NCBI GenBank assembly: GCA_002368175.1
Contig: AP018172.1
Location: 5,211,001-5,275,000 of the forward strand
DNA: 64,000 nucleotides
Reading direction: 5' to 3'
Source: Calothrix sp. NIES-2098
Lineage (GTDB): Bacteria; Cyanobacteriota; Cyanobacteriia; Cyanobacteriales; Nostocaceae
The notes under the pieces were generated by a model that was given only the letters and a program-made list of their open reading frames with translations, searched no databases and was not told where the DNA came from. Below, piece by piece: positions 43,821 through 51,546 of the stretch. The position numbers and the translations under genes were made by a program. Numbering within the stretch: the first letter of the stretch is position 1; every line of letters begins with the position of its first letter.

Positions 43821-44681
43821 ATGTCTTGGAAATTATCTCGCCGTTTTTTTCTGTTACAAATGCTGTTTTGGGCTGTGAATGGATGCCAACCAAAGGCTCA
43901 GTTTGATGGTGAATTAACTATCGGTACTATTAGCTATGGTGGCGGAGAAGATATAATTACCCAATACACGAAATTCAATCGCTATTTAGCTGAAAAAACC
44001 AAATCACACATTAGGCTAGAGCCTGCTTTTAATGAAAATAAAGCAATTGAGCGACTGGAAGCAAGGGCTTGGTCTTTGGTATTTGCACCACCAGGTTTAG
44101 CAGCAATTGCGATCGCACGTTACCAATACGTTCCGCTTTTTCCTTTAGTGGGTGTAAGTAATTTGCGCTCAATTTTCGTAGTGCGCAAAGATAGCCCAAT
44201 CTCAGAATTGAAACAGCTACAAGGTCAAACAGTAGCGCTAGGTCAACAAGGTTCAGCAACAGGATATTATTTCCCACTGTTCAATCTTTATGGTTTAACA
44301 GTAGCTGAAATCATTTCTGCACCTACACCCAAAACAGTAATGGAATGGGTAGCTGTCGGCAAAGCTACTGCTGGTGCTGTCTCAATCGCGGAATATAATC
44401 TTTACAGTTCTCAGTTATCGCAGACTCAGTTTCGCGTACTCTACACAGATCCACACTATGTACCAGCAGGTGTAGTTTTGATTGGGCCGAATATCGAACG
44501 AAATCGTCAAGAGTACATCCGCAAAGTCATGAGTGAGTTTCCTTCAGGTTTAGCCCAACAAGTAGGTTATATACCCAATGGAAATATACCGGATTATCAA
44601 TACATGATTTCTGTAGTTGAGCGAGTGAAATTGATTGTTCCTCAGCTACAAAATAAACCTGTGCGGCTATTTGTCAGTTAA
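43821..44681 (+). CDS. PhnD-like phosphate/phosphonate-type substrate-binding lipoprotein
   Basis: A 286-residue solute-binding protein. The signal region ends in the lipobox VNGC (Cys22). The mature part has the PhnD/SsuA2 pattern: LTIGTISYGGGEDIITQYTKFNRYLAEKT, then RLEARAWSLVFAPPGLAAIA and ELKQLQGQTVALGQQGSATGYYFP. No permease or ATPase genes follow, so it is an orphan binding protein. Such orphans often work as sensors; the divergent haem/HAMP protein is a candidate partner. The ligand cannot be told from sequence. Confidence 0.87.
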   Translation: MSWKLSRRFFLLQMLFWAVNGCQPKAQFDGELTIGTISYGGGEDIITQYTKFNRYLAEKTKSHIRLEPAFNENKAIERLEARAWSLVFAPPGLAAIAIARYQYVPLFPLVGVSNLRSIFVVRKDSPISELKQLQGQTVALGQQGSATGYYFPLFNLYGLTVAEIISAPTPKTVMEWVAVGKATAGAVSIAEYNLYSSQLSQTQFRVLYTDPHYVPAGVVLIGPNIERNRQEYIRKVMSEFPSGLAQQVGYIPNGNIPDYQYMISVVERVKLIVPQLQNKPVRLFVS

Positions 44682-44750
44682 TTGATTGTTTGTCATTGGT
44701 CATTGGTCATTTGTTGTTTATCTTTTATCAGAGGTTGGCTTGGGGATTAT

Positions 44751-45293
44751 TCAAAGCTTTTGCAGATATTCCGGGGGTACGGCATCTACTAACCAAACAC
44801 CATTATCCGAACAGTAAAATTGATAGCCTACTTGATGCATGGCTGCTGCATCTACAGCTAAAACTACGGGTTTTCCATGTCTTGCGCCGACCGCTTGGGC
44901 TGTGGCAATATCTGGTGATAAATGTACGTGGTGCCGCGACATTTTGGTGAGTCCTGCTTGCATAATCGATTCCACAGACTTGTGTCCCGTACCGTGATAC
45001 AACACGTTTGGGGGAATCACTGGTTGTAACTGTAAATCGACTTTTACGCTATGTCCTTGATTAGCACGAATGAGCGTGCCTGTAGTGTCAAAGGAAAAGC
45101 GTTGTTTATCATTATTGGCGACTACTTCCTGTAATTCTTCTAAGGTGATGGGAAATTGATTATTAGCACAGGCTGTAATCAGTTCTTGCACATTCACCCA
45201 GCCACCAGGAGACAGTTTAATGCCAATGCGATCGGGTTGGTGGCGGAGATGTTTGCTCAGGTATTTGCTGATTTTAATTAAGCGATTATCCAT
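44751..45293 (-). CDS. kptA: RNA 2'-phosphotransferase (Tpt1/KptA)
   Basis: A 180-residue enzyme that transfers an internal RNA 2'-phosphate to NAD+. The N-terminal winged-helix part has ISKYLSKHLRHQPDRIGIKL; the C-terminal ADP-ribosyltransferase-like part has RANQGHS, LYHGTGHKS, RHHVHLS and DNGVWLV, the Arg-His-Arg-type catalytic pattern. In yeast it completes tRNA splicing; in bacteria the natural substrate is not established. Convergent with the PhnD-like gene. A TGGTCAT-type repeat lies between them at 44,685. Confidence 0.92.
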   Translation of the reverse strand: MDNRLIKISKYLSKHLRHQPDRIGIKLSPGGWVNVQELITACANNQFPITLEELQEVVANNDKQRFSFDTTGTLIRANQGHSVKVDLQLQPVIPPNVLYHGTGHKSVESIMQAGLTKMSRHHVHLSPDIATAQAVGARHGKPVVLAVDAAAMHQVGYQFYCSDNGVWLVDAVPPEYLQKL

Positions 45294-45325
45294 ATTGGTT
45301 ATTGGTTATTGCCGCAATCCTGAGT

Positions 45326-45366
45326 TTAATTACAAATTACAAATTACAAATTACGAATTAGTAATT
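45326..45366. repeat. AATTACA/AATTACG heptamer repeat
   Basis: Tandem copies of ATTACAA followed by ATTACGA in the spacer between KptA and the amino-acid permease; the last copies run into the permease 3' end, where AATTAGTAATTA encodes the terminal residues. It is of the same type as the element at 8655-8818. Confidence 0.55.
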
Positions 45367-46670
45367 ATTGTTGACCAAATTTGTTTGGCGATGATGGCTA
45401 AGGCAAGGGAAATCATGACAATCAGTGTCGCTTGACCACCTGGGACTAAGGGTTGATGAATTTTATTGGCGCGTTCCTGTCCTTGTCGTTGCTTCCAAGT
45501 CATCAATGCGGGAATGATTCCGCCTAAAACTGAGATACTGAAGGTTCCAGCATAATCTAGGGCAGTAAAAAAGATGTTGGGATTGACTACCCCGAAACTC
45601 ATGGGAGGTAACAGAACCATCGAATAAAGTGGTAGGCGGCTAGAAAATTTGACTCTGGTAACTAAGAAAATTTCTTGGAAAAAATCTAGCAAACCATAGA
45701 CAAATCCAATGAATGATGTGGCGATCGCAAACTCGGAGAAAATCGAGACTAATACTCCTAACCATTCTCCCGCACCACCCGATCGCAGAATTTGTAAAGG
45801 GTCAAAGATAGTTTTACCAGCAGCAGTATTCTGGATAATTTCTGGGCTGACGCTTCCCAAAATCACGGCATTCCAAGCTAGAAACATCATCAGGGGAATT
45901 ACCGAACCAATAAAAATAGACTGACGAATTTTTTGGGTGTCGCCTTCTAGCTGAGTCACTACCACGGGCACAATATTATGGTAAAACAGCGCTACAGACA
46001 TTACTGATATGGCGCTACCTACAGCACTCCAATTTTGAAAGAAAAATTGTGTAGTTTTAACCTGGCCGCCTGCCAACAACAATAGGCCGACAAATGACGC
46101 TAAGACAATTGCAACAAACACGCTATTGAGTTTTTCCACAAACTTGTCTCGCCCAAAATACATGATCCCACCAAATAAAAGTGTGAAAACGGTCGTACCC
46201 ACCCATGCAGGGATAACGTTTTGCACGCCTAATAATTTGGCGATCGCCGAGCCTAAAATCTCTCCTCCTTGGGCGGTGTATGCTACTAGCAGGGCATAGT
46301 GTAAAAACAGGTAAGTCCCGCCAGCAATTCGCGCACCGATAAAGCCGAGAGTGTTCTCAATCATCGCCAACATCCCGACACTCGGACGCCCTGCCAAACG
46401 CATAGTATTGACGGTGGCTTCTGCAATTAATAACCCGGAAACTAAGGTGTATAACCAAATAGCAATTAGTAGGACTGTAGATGGGACAACGCCAGATGGT
46501 AAAGTCACCGCAGGTAACGCCAGAATCCCTGCACCAACAGTCGTTCCCGCAACCAGCGCCGTACTTCCTAAAACACTACCAGGTTGATGAGTTAGCTGTT
46601 TTCCATTAAATTCCAGGTTAGAAAACAATCGAGTTACTTGTTCTTGATTGGATGCGATCGCAGTTTGCAT
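45351..46670 (-). CDS. Aromatic amino-acid permease (Trp/Tyr family)
   Basis: A 439-residue transporter with about eleven transmembrane helices. The first helix contains the family's GTTVGAGILALPAVT, and later helices follow the aromatic amino-acid permease pattern (TyrP/Mtr/TnaB), including LFYHNIVPVVVTQLEGD. It would import tyrosine or tryptophan by proton symport. Substrate choice cannot be decided. ATG 46670 gives a cytoplasmic N-terminal tail of about 30 residues. Confidence 0.88.
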   Translation of the reverse strand: MQTAIASNQEQVTRLFSNLEFNGKQLTHQPGSVLGSTALVAGTTVGAGILALPAVTLPSGVVPSTVLLIAIWLYTLVSGLLIAEATVNTMRLAGRPSVGMLAMIENTLGFIGARIAGGTYLFLHYALLVAYTAQGGEILGSAIAKLLGVQNVIPAWVGTTVFTLLFGGIMYFGRDKFVEKLNSVFVAIVLASFVGLLLLAGGQVKTTQFFFQNWSAVGSAISVMSVALFYHNIVPVVVTQLEGDTQKIRQSIFIGSVIPLMMFLAWNAVILGSVSPEIIQNTAAGKTIFDPLQILRSGGAGEWLGVLVSIFSEFAIATSFIGFVYGLLDFFQEIFLVTRVKFSSRLPLYSMVLLPPMSFGVVNPNIFFTALDYAGTFSISVLGGIIPALMTWKQRQGQERANKIHQPLVPGGQATLIVMISLALAIIAKQIWSTIITNS

Positions 46671-46752
46671 AAGTAATGATGCTAAAGTGTGCGCCCAAAT
46701 AAAAAACGCGATGTTAAATTATGTAACCAATCTTAGCAAAACCCTCAATGTG

Positions 46753-47979
46753 TCAAATTAAAGCTAATTTTTGAGTTGGCGTATAACTAGGCAAAACAAG
46801 ATTTAGTGTTTTGTGGTCAAGCTGTAAGTGACGGTCTAATACTGTAGAAATCACATCTCGAAAATCGGTAGCGATCGCTAAATCTCGCTGCTGGTAAAGT
46901 TGGGTTGTTGCTAATCCCGGCCAGTCTCCATAAACCTTACCACCGCGCACTTTGCCACCCATTACCCACATTACATTCCCATGTCCGTGGTCTGTGCCAC
47001 CGTTACCATTTTCTTGTACTGTCCTACCAAACTCAGACATGACCACAATTGCTGTGTTTTGGTAAATTGGCCCTAGAGTTTGTACCATCACAGCCAAACC
47101 CTCAGCTAATTTTTTTAGCCTCTGGGCTAATTGTCCTTGGCTTCCACCTTGATTAACGTGGGTATCCCAGCCACCCACAGCCATAAACCCTAATTCAACT
47201 TTCGGGTCTTTCACCATCAGTCGGGCTAGCCGTTGGGCATCTCTGGCAAAAGCATCCGGTAATGGCGCACCATTATTTGCCATCTTCATTTCATCATCCA
47301 AATCTTTCAAAATAGCTTGACGCGCCATCCGTCCTTCTTGATAAGTTTGACTCAAGCTATCATTGCCAGTATAAAGTCGGTCAAAGGCTGCCCCGACTTG
47401 CGGACGATCCAATGACAGAGGATTATTACCTCTTCTTCCTGATGGTAAGCTGGCTACAGACATCCGACCATGCAAAATTAGTGGTATTGTTTCGCCTACG
47501 CTGACTGCTTGGATGGGCGCTTTGTTGGAGATAGTAGCTAATAAACGATTCATCCAACCATCCCCGGTCTTTTTTGTCCCAGGAATGCCGCTTTCCATAT
47601 AATATTGAGCATCAAAATGGGAGCGAGTGGGATCGGGAGAACCACAAGCATGGACAAATGCTAGATTACCCTGCTGCCAGAGGGGCATCAAAGAACTTAA
47701 CGCTGGATGCAAGCCAAAGCGACCGTCTAAATCTAAAACTCCTCCTTGTTTCCCCGGTTGAGGAATTGCAATTTTCGGTCTTGCTTGGTAATAAGCTGTC
47801 TCCGAGTAAGGAACCACTACGTTTAAGCCATCAACTGCGCCCCGGAGAAAAATCACAATCAAGCGTTTTTGATTGCTATTCTCGCTAGCCGATCTTGCAA
47901 CCCAAGCATTAGTTCCGATCGCGGCGATGGCTGAGGCGGAAAACATTCCAGCTTGGAGAAGAAAGTTGCGTCTTTTCAT
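46753..47979 (-). CDS. Exported DUF1501 family protein
   Basis: A 408-residue protein with a twin-arginine-like signal, MKRRNFLLQAG, followed by a hydrophobic Ala/Ser segment. The DUF1501 body contains VIFLRGAVDGLNVVVPY, GDGWMNRLLATI, GWDTHVNQG and VVMSEFGRTVQENGNGGTDHGHGNVMWVMGG, with His and Asp residues in an alkaline-phosphatase-like arrangement. DUF1501 and DUF1800 genes are commonly neighbours across bacteria; here they are separated by a repeat array. Probably a folded, periplasmic enzyme or binding protein of unknown substrate. Confidence 0.9.
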   Translation of the reverse strand: MKRRNFLLQAGMFSASAIAAIGTNAWVARSASENSNQKRLIVIFLRGAVDGLNVVVPYSETAYYQARPKIAIPQPGKQGGVLDLDGRFGLHPALSSLMPLWQQGNLAFVHACGSPDPTRSHFDAQYYMESGIPGTKKTGDGWMNRLLATISNKAPIQAVSVGETIPLILHGRMSVASLPSGRRGNNPLSLDRPQVGAAFDRLYTGNDSLSQTYQEGRMARQAILKDLDDEMKMANNGAPLPDAFARDAQRLARLMVKDPKVELGFMAVGGWDTHVNQGGSQGQLAQRLKKLAEGLAVMVQTLGPIYQNTAIVVMSEFGRTVQENGNGGTDHGHGNVMWVMGGKVRGGKVYGDWPGLATTQLYQQRDLAIATDFRDVISTVLDRHLQLDHKTLNLVLPSYTPTQKLALI

Positions 47980-48009
47980 ATCATTTTGCTTTTAAGTATC
48001 GTGTATGGA

Positions 48010-48310
48010 GTTCTGAGGCTGAAGTTTGAGGTTCCGAACTCGGATTGTCGAGTGATGAAGTCGAAGTTTGGTGTTCCGAACTCGGACTGTCGAGTGATGA
48101 AGGCGAAGTTTGGTGTTCCGAACTCGGATTGTCGAGTGATGAAGGCGAAGTTTGGTGTTCCGAACTCGGACTGTCGAGTGATGAAGTCGAAGTTTGGTGT
48201 TCCGAACTCGGACTGTCGAGTGATGAAGTCGAAGTTTGCTGTTCCGAACTCGGACTGTCGAGTTCTGAAGCTGGAATTTCCTGTTCTAAACTCGGACTGT
48301 GAAGTTATTA
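48010..48310. repeat. 42-bp tandem repeat array, copy 2 (about 7 units)
   Basis: GTTCCGAACTCGGA occurs at 48031, 48073, 48115, 48157, 48199 and 48241, with a variant at 48283, each exactly 42 bp apart. Units differ at a few positions. As 42 is divisible by three, plus-strand frames stay open with a 14-residue period (KFGVPNSDCRVMKS in one frame). It fills the gap between the DUF1800 and DUF1501 genes and shares words with the array at 21,790. Confidence 0.9.
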
Positions 48311-48399
48311 GAACTTACCCATCAGTTGGGAAACAGAATTTTTGTTCATTTAGCTCAAAAAATTGTCCTTGGATCTGCGGCAAATTTGAGATTTTGCCG

Positions 48400-49926
48400 C
48401 TAACGACGCATAAATTCTGGACTACCCAAAATTAAAGCTGCATGAAGTTGGGGCGGACTAGAAGCGATCGCACTTTGAGTTTTAGTAGATAAAGAGTTAC
48501 CTAATGTATTTGTGAGTTGCAGGCTATCGACAGGAGATGGTTTTACTTTCACGGGTGGTAGAGAGACTCCCGGTACATTATTAGCAGCGTTCCTTGAAGT
48601 TGGTACGCTGGATAGCGGTAATCTGCCACTAGCGATCGCAGTCGCAAAGTTAAGGCGACGAGTCATAGCATCAGGATTCAACCATGTTTCTTCTGTGTTT
48701 TTGTAACCATCTGGAGTGGGGCAACCATAAACAGGCATCCCCAACTGTTGTAGTAAAGTGAATATTGGTTTTGTGTTATTGACTTCAATACCTGTTGCTC
48801 GTACCGCAGAAATTGTGTATTGATAAGGCGTTTTAAACTTAGCATTAAAGTTTTTTGTGTCCCAAAATTCCGAACTGTGAAAGAGAGTATCGAGGACAGC
48901 GCGAATATTCCCATCAGTGGCGAGATAGCGCTGTGTTAAACGATTAACTAAAGCTGTAGGTGGGCGATCGCTGACAAAATACTGAGCTAATTTGTAGCTA
49001 ATATGACGGGCTGTGGCGGGACTGCGCGCTAAAATATCTAAAGCTTGTTCGCCCTCATTCTCGCCACCACCTTTGATAGTGGTTTTCAGAAAAACTTTAT
49101 CGCTATCATCGTGGCGCTTGGGGTCGAAGTAAAATCCGAAACTATTATTATTAGCTTGATTGGGACGAGCAATTCCCCAACCAGTCAAAATCTTTGCCAA
49201 AGCGATGACATCTTGCTGAGTATAGCCACCATCGACGCCGAGAGTGTGTAATTCCATTAACTCACGGGCATAATTTTCATTTAAACCCTGAAATCTACCA
49301 CGGGAACCAGGACTACCAGGAGCAGTATTTTGCCAATTATCTAGATAAAACAGCATAGCAGGATGGTGAGCCGTTGCGCCTAGAAGGTCGCGAAAGCGCC
49401 CCAGTGCATAGGGTCTGATGGCTTGTTGTTCGTAGGCTCCCACCCAAAAGCGATCGCGCCCTTTAGCTGCATCCACATTGAAATGGTTATACCAAAAGTC
49501 CACCATCACTTCTTGGAGTTGCCTTGGACTGTTAGTAGCGCGTAATAATCGTGCTTGAATTGCTTCTTGCAGCACTCCTCTAATTTTTCGCTGGGCAGCT
49601 TTCTTGGCTTCGGGGCTGGGTTTTTGCCCAGTTACACCATAAGCCAACAATTGCATTGGATTTAAGCTGAGAGTTTCTAGCTGCGCCAGTTGGCTTTGCA
49701 GGCTTGCCGATTCAGGTATACTCTCAGGTGAGAGTTGCTCTTTGATGTAGCGGTCTACACCAATAGACTCCACTCTTTGCACATCTCCAGGGCGAGGCCC
49801 AAAACTGAGACGGTTGATTATATGTAGAATTTTCGGATCGACAGCTTGAGGTGCAGCATTACTGGGTGTAACTCCTAAGAGGAAAATCACCAGCGACATC
49901 ACCAAGAATTTCGGCTTTGCATTCAT
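48400..49926 (-). CDS. Exported DUF1800 family protein
   Basis: A 508-residue protein with a Sec signal peptide (about 1-25, ending SNAAP). DUF1800 hallmarks are HIINRLSFGPRPGDVQRV, VDFWYNHFNVD, LLGATAHHPAMLFYLDNWQN, LNENYARELMELHTLGVDGGYTQQDV and CPTPDGYKNTEETWLNPDAM. Function unknown, but it is regularly linked to DUF1501. ATG 49926 is chosen since it opens the signal peptide; the frame extends to 49992, into the preceding gene. It lies 10 bp downstream of the Spy-like gene, so it belongs to the sigma-factor operon. Confidence 0.9.
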   Translation of the reverse strand: MNAKPKFLVMSLVIFLLGVTPSNAAPQAVDPKILHIINRLSFGPRPGDVQRVESIGVDRYIKEQLSPESIPESASLQSQLAQLETLSLNPMQLLAYGVTGQKPSPEAKKAAQRKIRGVLQEAIQARLLRATNSPRQLQEVMVDFWYNHFNVDAAKGRDRFWVGAYEQQAIRPYALGRFRDLLGATAHHPAMLFYLDNWQNTAPGSPGSRGRFQGLNENYARELMELHTLGVDGGYTQQDVIALAKILTGWGIARPNQANNNSFGFYFDPKRHDDSDKVFLKTTIKGGGENEGEQALDILARSPATARHISYKLAQYFVSDRPPTALVNRLTQRYLATDGNIRAVLDTLFHSSEFWDTKNFNAKFKTPYQYTISAVRATGIEVNNTKPIFTLLQQLGMPVYGCPTPDGYKNTEETWLNPDAMTRRLNFATAIASGRLPLSSVPTSRNAANNVPGVSLPPVKVKPSPVDSLQLTNTLGNSLSTKTQSAIASSPPQLHAALILGSPEFMRR

Positions 49927-49936
49927 ACGGCTATTT

Positions 49937-50410
49937 TTACTGAATTGGACGCTGAGGATAATTGCGTTTTGGCTTATACAGATGGTCGGCAAACTTTTGT
50001 CTTTGCTCTGGACTCAAAATTTCACGAATTGCCAAGGTATTTTCAAATTGAGCATCAGCAAGCTGTTGTCTGAGAACTTTCAGTTGGTTGTATTTTGTCC
50101 GTACCTGTTCTTTAGAGGCTTGTCCGGCTAATAAATCGCGTAATTCCTGCTGTGCTTGCTGCACTGCTTCTCTTTTGGGTTTGATTTGATTTTGGGATTG
50201 GCTGCGAATTGTTTTAATCTGTTGAATTTGTTGAGATGTCAAATTCAATTCTTGAAGCCAACCCGATTGTGGGCGGCGCTTAGGTGGTAGATTTGTGGGA
50301 GTTTGCGCCAAGTTTTGAGGTAAAAAGGAACCACTAGCTTGGGCAAAAGCACTAGCACCACCCAGAGCCAGGATCGTCACTGCTATCAGAGACAAACGAC
50401 GTAAAAACAT
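49937..50410 (-). CDS. Spy/CpxP-like periplasmic protein (LTxxQ type)
   Basis: A 157-residue protein with a Sec signal peptide (about 1-25, ending AFAQA) and a helical body holding two LTxxQ-like motifs, LNLTSQQIQQI and ILSPEQRQKF. Spy and CpxP are periplasmic chaperone or stress sensors, and CnrX is a metal-sensing relative. It lies between the anti-sigma gene and DUF1800, matching the order of an ECF module with a periplasmic sensor. It lacks obvious His clusters, so metal sensing is uncertain. Confidence 0.8.
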   Translation of the reverse strand: MFLRRLSLIAVTILALGGASAFAQASGSFLPQNLAQTPTNLPPKRRPQSGWLQELNLTSQQIQQIKTIRSQSQNQIKPKREAVQQAQQELRDLLAGQASKEQVRTKYNQLKVLRQQLADAQFENTLAIREILSPEQRQKFADHLYKPKRNYPQRPIQ

Positions 50411-50422
50411 TGAATTTATCTC

Positions 50423-50782
50423 CTAGAATTCAGTAGATTGCTCGGTACTATAATCTGTAAAATGCCATACATAACTTCCTGTATATTCGCTGACAGTGCC
50501 TTGCCAATTACTATCAATGAAAGCTTCCAAATTAGCTAGTTCAGCTGCACTGGGTTTAGCTGGGACTAAGACACGGTAGCTAATTACAGCAGCTAATAAG
50601 GAAGCCGCGATCGCAGGTGGAACTAACCACAGCCGTGGAGAACGGCGTTGAGGTTTAACTGCGGAAGTTTGCAGCTGTTGTAATATCTGTCGTTCCAAAT
50701 CAGGGGAAGCTGGGGGGAGAGGCGGACGATGCTTCCCAAGAAAATTCACCAGATTTTGGTCATCATCGGAAAACTGAGTCAT
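50423..50782 (-). CDS. Probable transmembrane anti-sigma factor
   Basis: A 119-residue protein with an N-terminal cytoplasmic stretch (about 1-45), one transmembrane helix (WLVPPAIAASLLAAVISYRVLV, about 49-70) and a short periplasmic tail. No zinc-binding HxxxCxxC motif is seen, so it is not a ZAS-type anti-sigma. Its ATG overlaps the sigma-factor stop by 4 bp. Identification rests on gene position and topology. Confidence 0.75.
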   Translation of the reverse strand: MTQFSDDDQNLVNFLGKHRPPLPPASPDLERQILQQLQTSAVKPQRRSPRLWLVPPAIAASLLAAVISYRVLVPAKPSAAELANLEAFIDSNWQGTVSEYTGSYVWHFTDYSTEQSTEF

Positions 50783-51372
50783 AGTTGCACTCCTTGTTGT
50801 TGGAGAAATTGACGCATAGCAGCACGAGCATGGAACAATCTGGACTTGACCGTTCCTAGGGGAATATCCAAGATTTCTGCTATCTCTTTTTGTGGTACTT
50901 CCTCCAAGTCATGCAAAACTAGTATCGTGCGATGGTCAAAGCTTAAGTTAACCAACCCCTGTTGCACCAAGTCTTGATAATGCAGCGCCATCAAATCTGG
51001 AGCATCTTGCTGGGTAGGAGTATGTACCGTAAGCGCCTGTAATTGATTCCGTCGTTGAACTTCTGCTTGTCGCTGATTGCAAGCTAAATTCCACGCAATG
51101 CGATACAGCCAGGTCGAGAATTTTGCAGTTTGCCGAAACTTAGGCAATCCTTTCCACGCCCTCAAAAATACTTCCTGCACTAGATCGTCCAGGCTAGATG
51201 GTTCGCATTGATGTAAGATTACTCTCACCCGTTGCTGATGGCGACGATAAAGCAGCCCGTAGCTTTGAATATCACCTTGTAAGCACTGCTGTACTAGATA
51301 ACTATCAGATTCGCTTGCGGATTTGCTGGGGAATTGCCTATTCTTTGAAAGTTTTATTGGCACAACTAACAC
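50779..51372 (-). CDS. ECF-type RNA polymerase sigma factor
   Basis: A 197-residue group IV sigma factor. Region 2 (about 30-100) contains SSLDDLVQEVFLRAWKGLPKFR and STWLYRIAWNLACNQRQ. Region 4 (about 135-190) contains LSFDHRTILVLHDLEEVPQKEIAEILDIPLGTVKSRLFHARAAM. The start is GTG 51372, supported by GGAGGAGAG eight nucleotides upstream. An ECF-like promoter lies at 51412-51439, so it probably controls itself. The operon continues with anti-sigma, Spy-like, DUF1800 and perhaps DUF1501 genes. Confidence 0.93.
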   Translation of the reverse strand: MLVVPIKLSKNRQFPSKSASESDSYLVQQCLQGDIQSYGLLYRRHQQRVRVILHQCEPSSLDDLVQEVFLRAWKGLPKFRQTAKFSTWLYRIAWNLACNQRQAEVQRRNQLQALTVHTPTQQDAPDLMALHYQDLVQQGLVNLSFDHRTILVLHDLEEVPQKEIAEILDIPLGTVKSRLFHARAAMRQFLQQQGVQL

Positions 51373-51411
51373 CTGAGGCTCTCTCCTCCACCCGTTTGTA
51401 GCTTGTATTTA

Positions 51412-51439
51412 TTAGACCGGATGGCAAAGCAAAAGGTTC
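51412..51439 (-). promoter_or_regulatory. ECF-type promoter of the sigma-factor operon
   Basis: On the minus strand GAACCT (51434-51439) and GTCTAA (51412-51417) are separated by 16 nt. This agrees with the RpoE-like pattern GAACTT-N16-GTCTAA at all but one -35 base. It lies about 40 nt upstream of the GTG start. Autoregulation by the ECF factor is inferred from this match. Confidence 0.6.
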
Positions 51440-51546
51440 AATAGGTTAGGGTATTGGGGCAGAGTCAAAATTTCTCCCTTATCTGCCTACACCTCCAGAT
51501 GGGCATATTAAATGATGTAAGGATGTGTAGTTGGCTCTTCAGACTC

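Noticed and set aside
48010..48310. CRISPR array
   Set aside because: The 42-bp units are contiguous and near-identical over their whole length; there are no unique spacers and no cas genes nearby.
47953..48435. A 160-residue protein with 14-residue repeats on the plus strand
   Set aside because: The frame is open since the 42-bp period is divisible by three; a second plus-strand frame is open as well, the start overlaps the DUF1501 gene antisense, and no ribosome binding site is seen.
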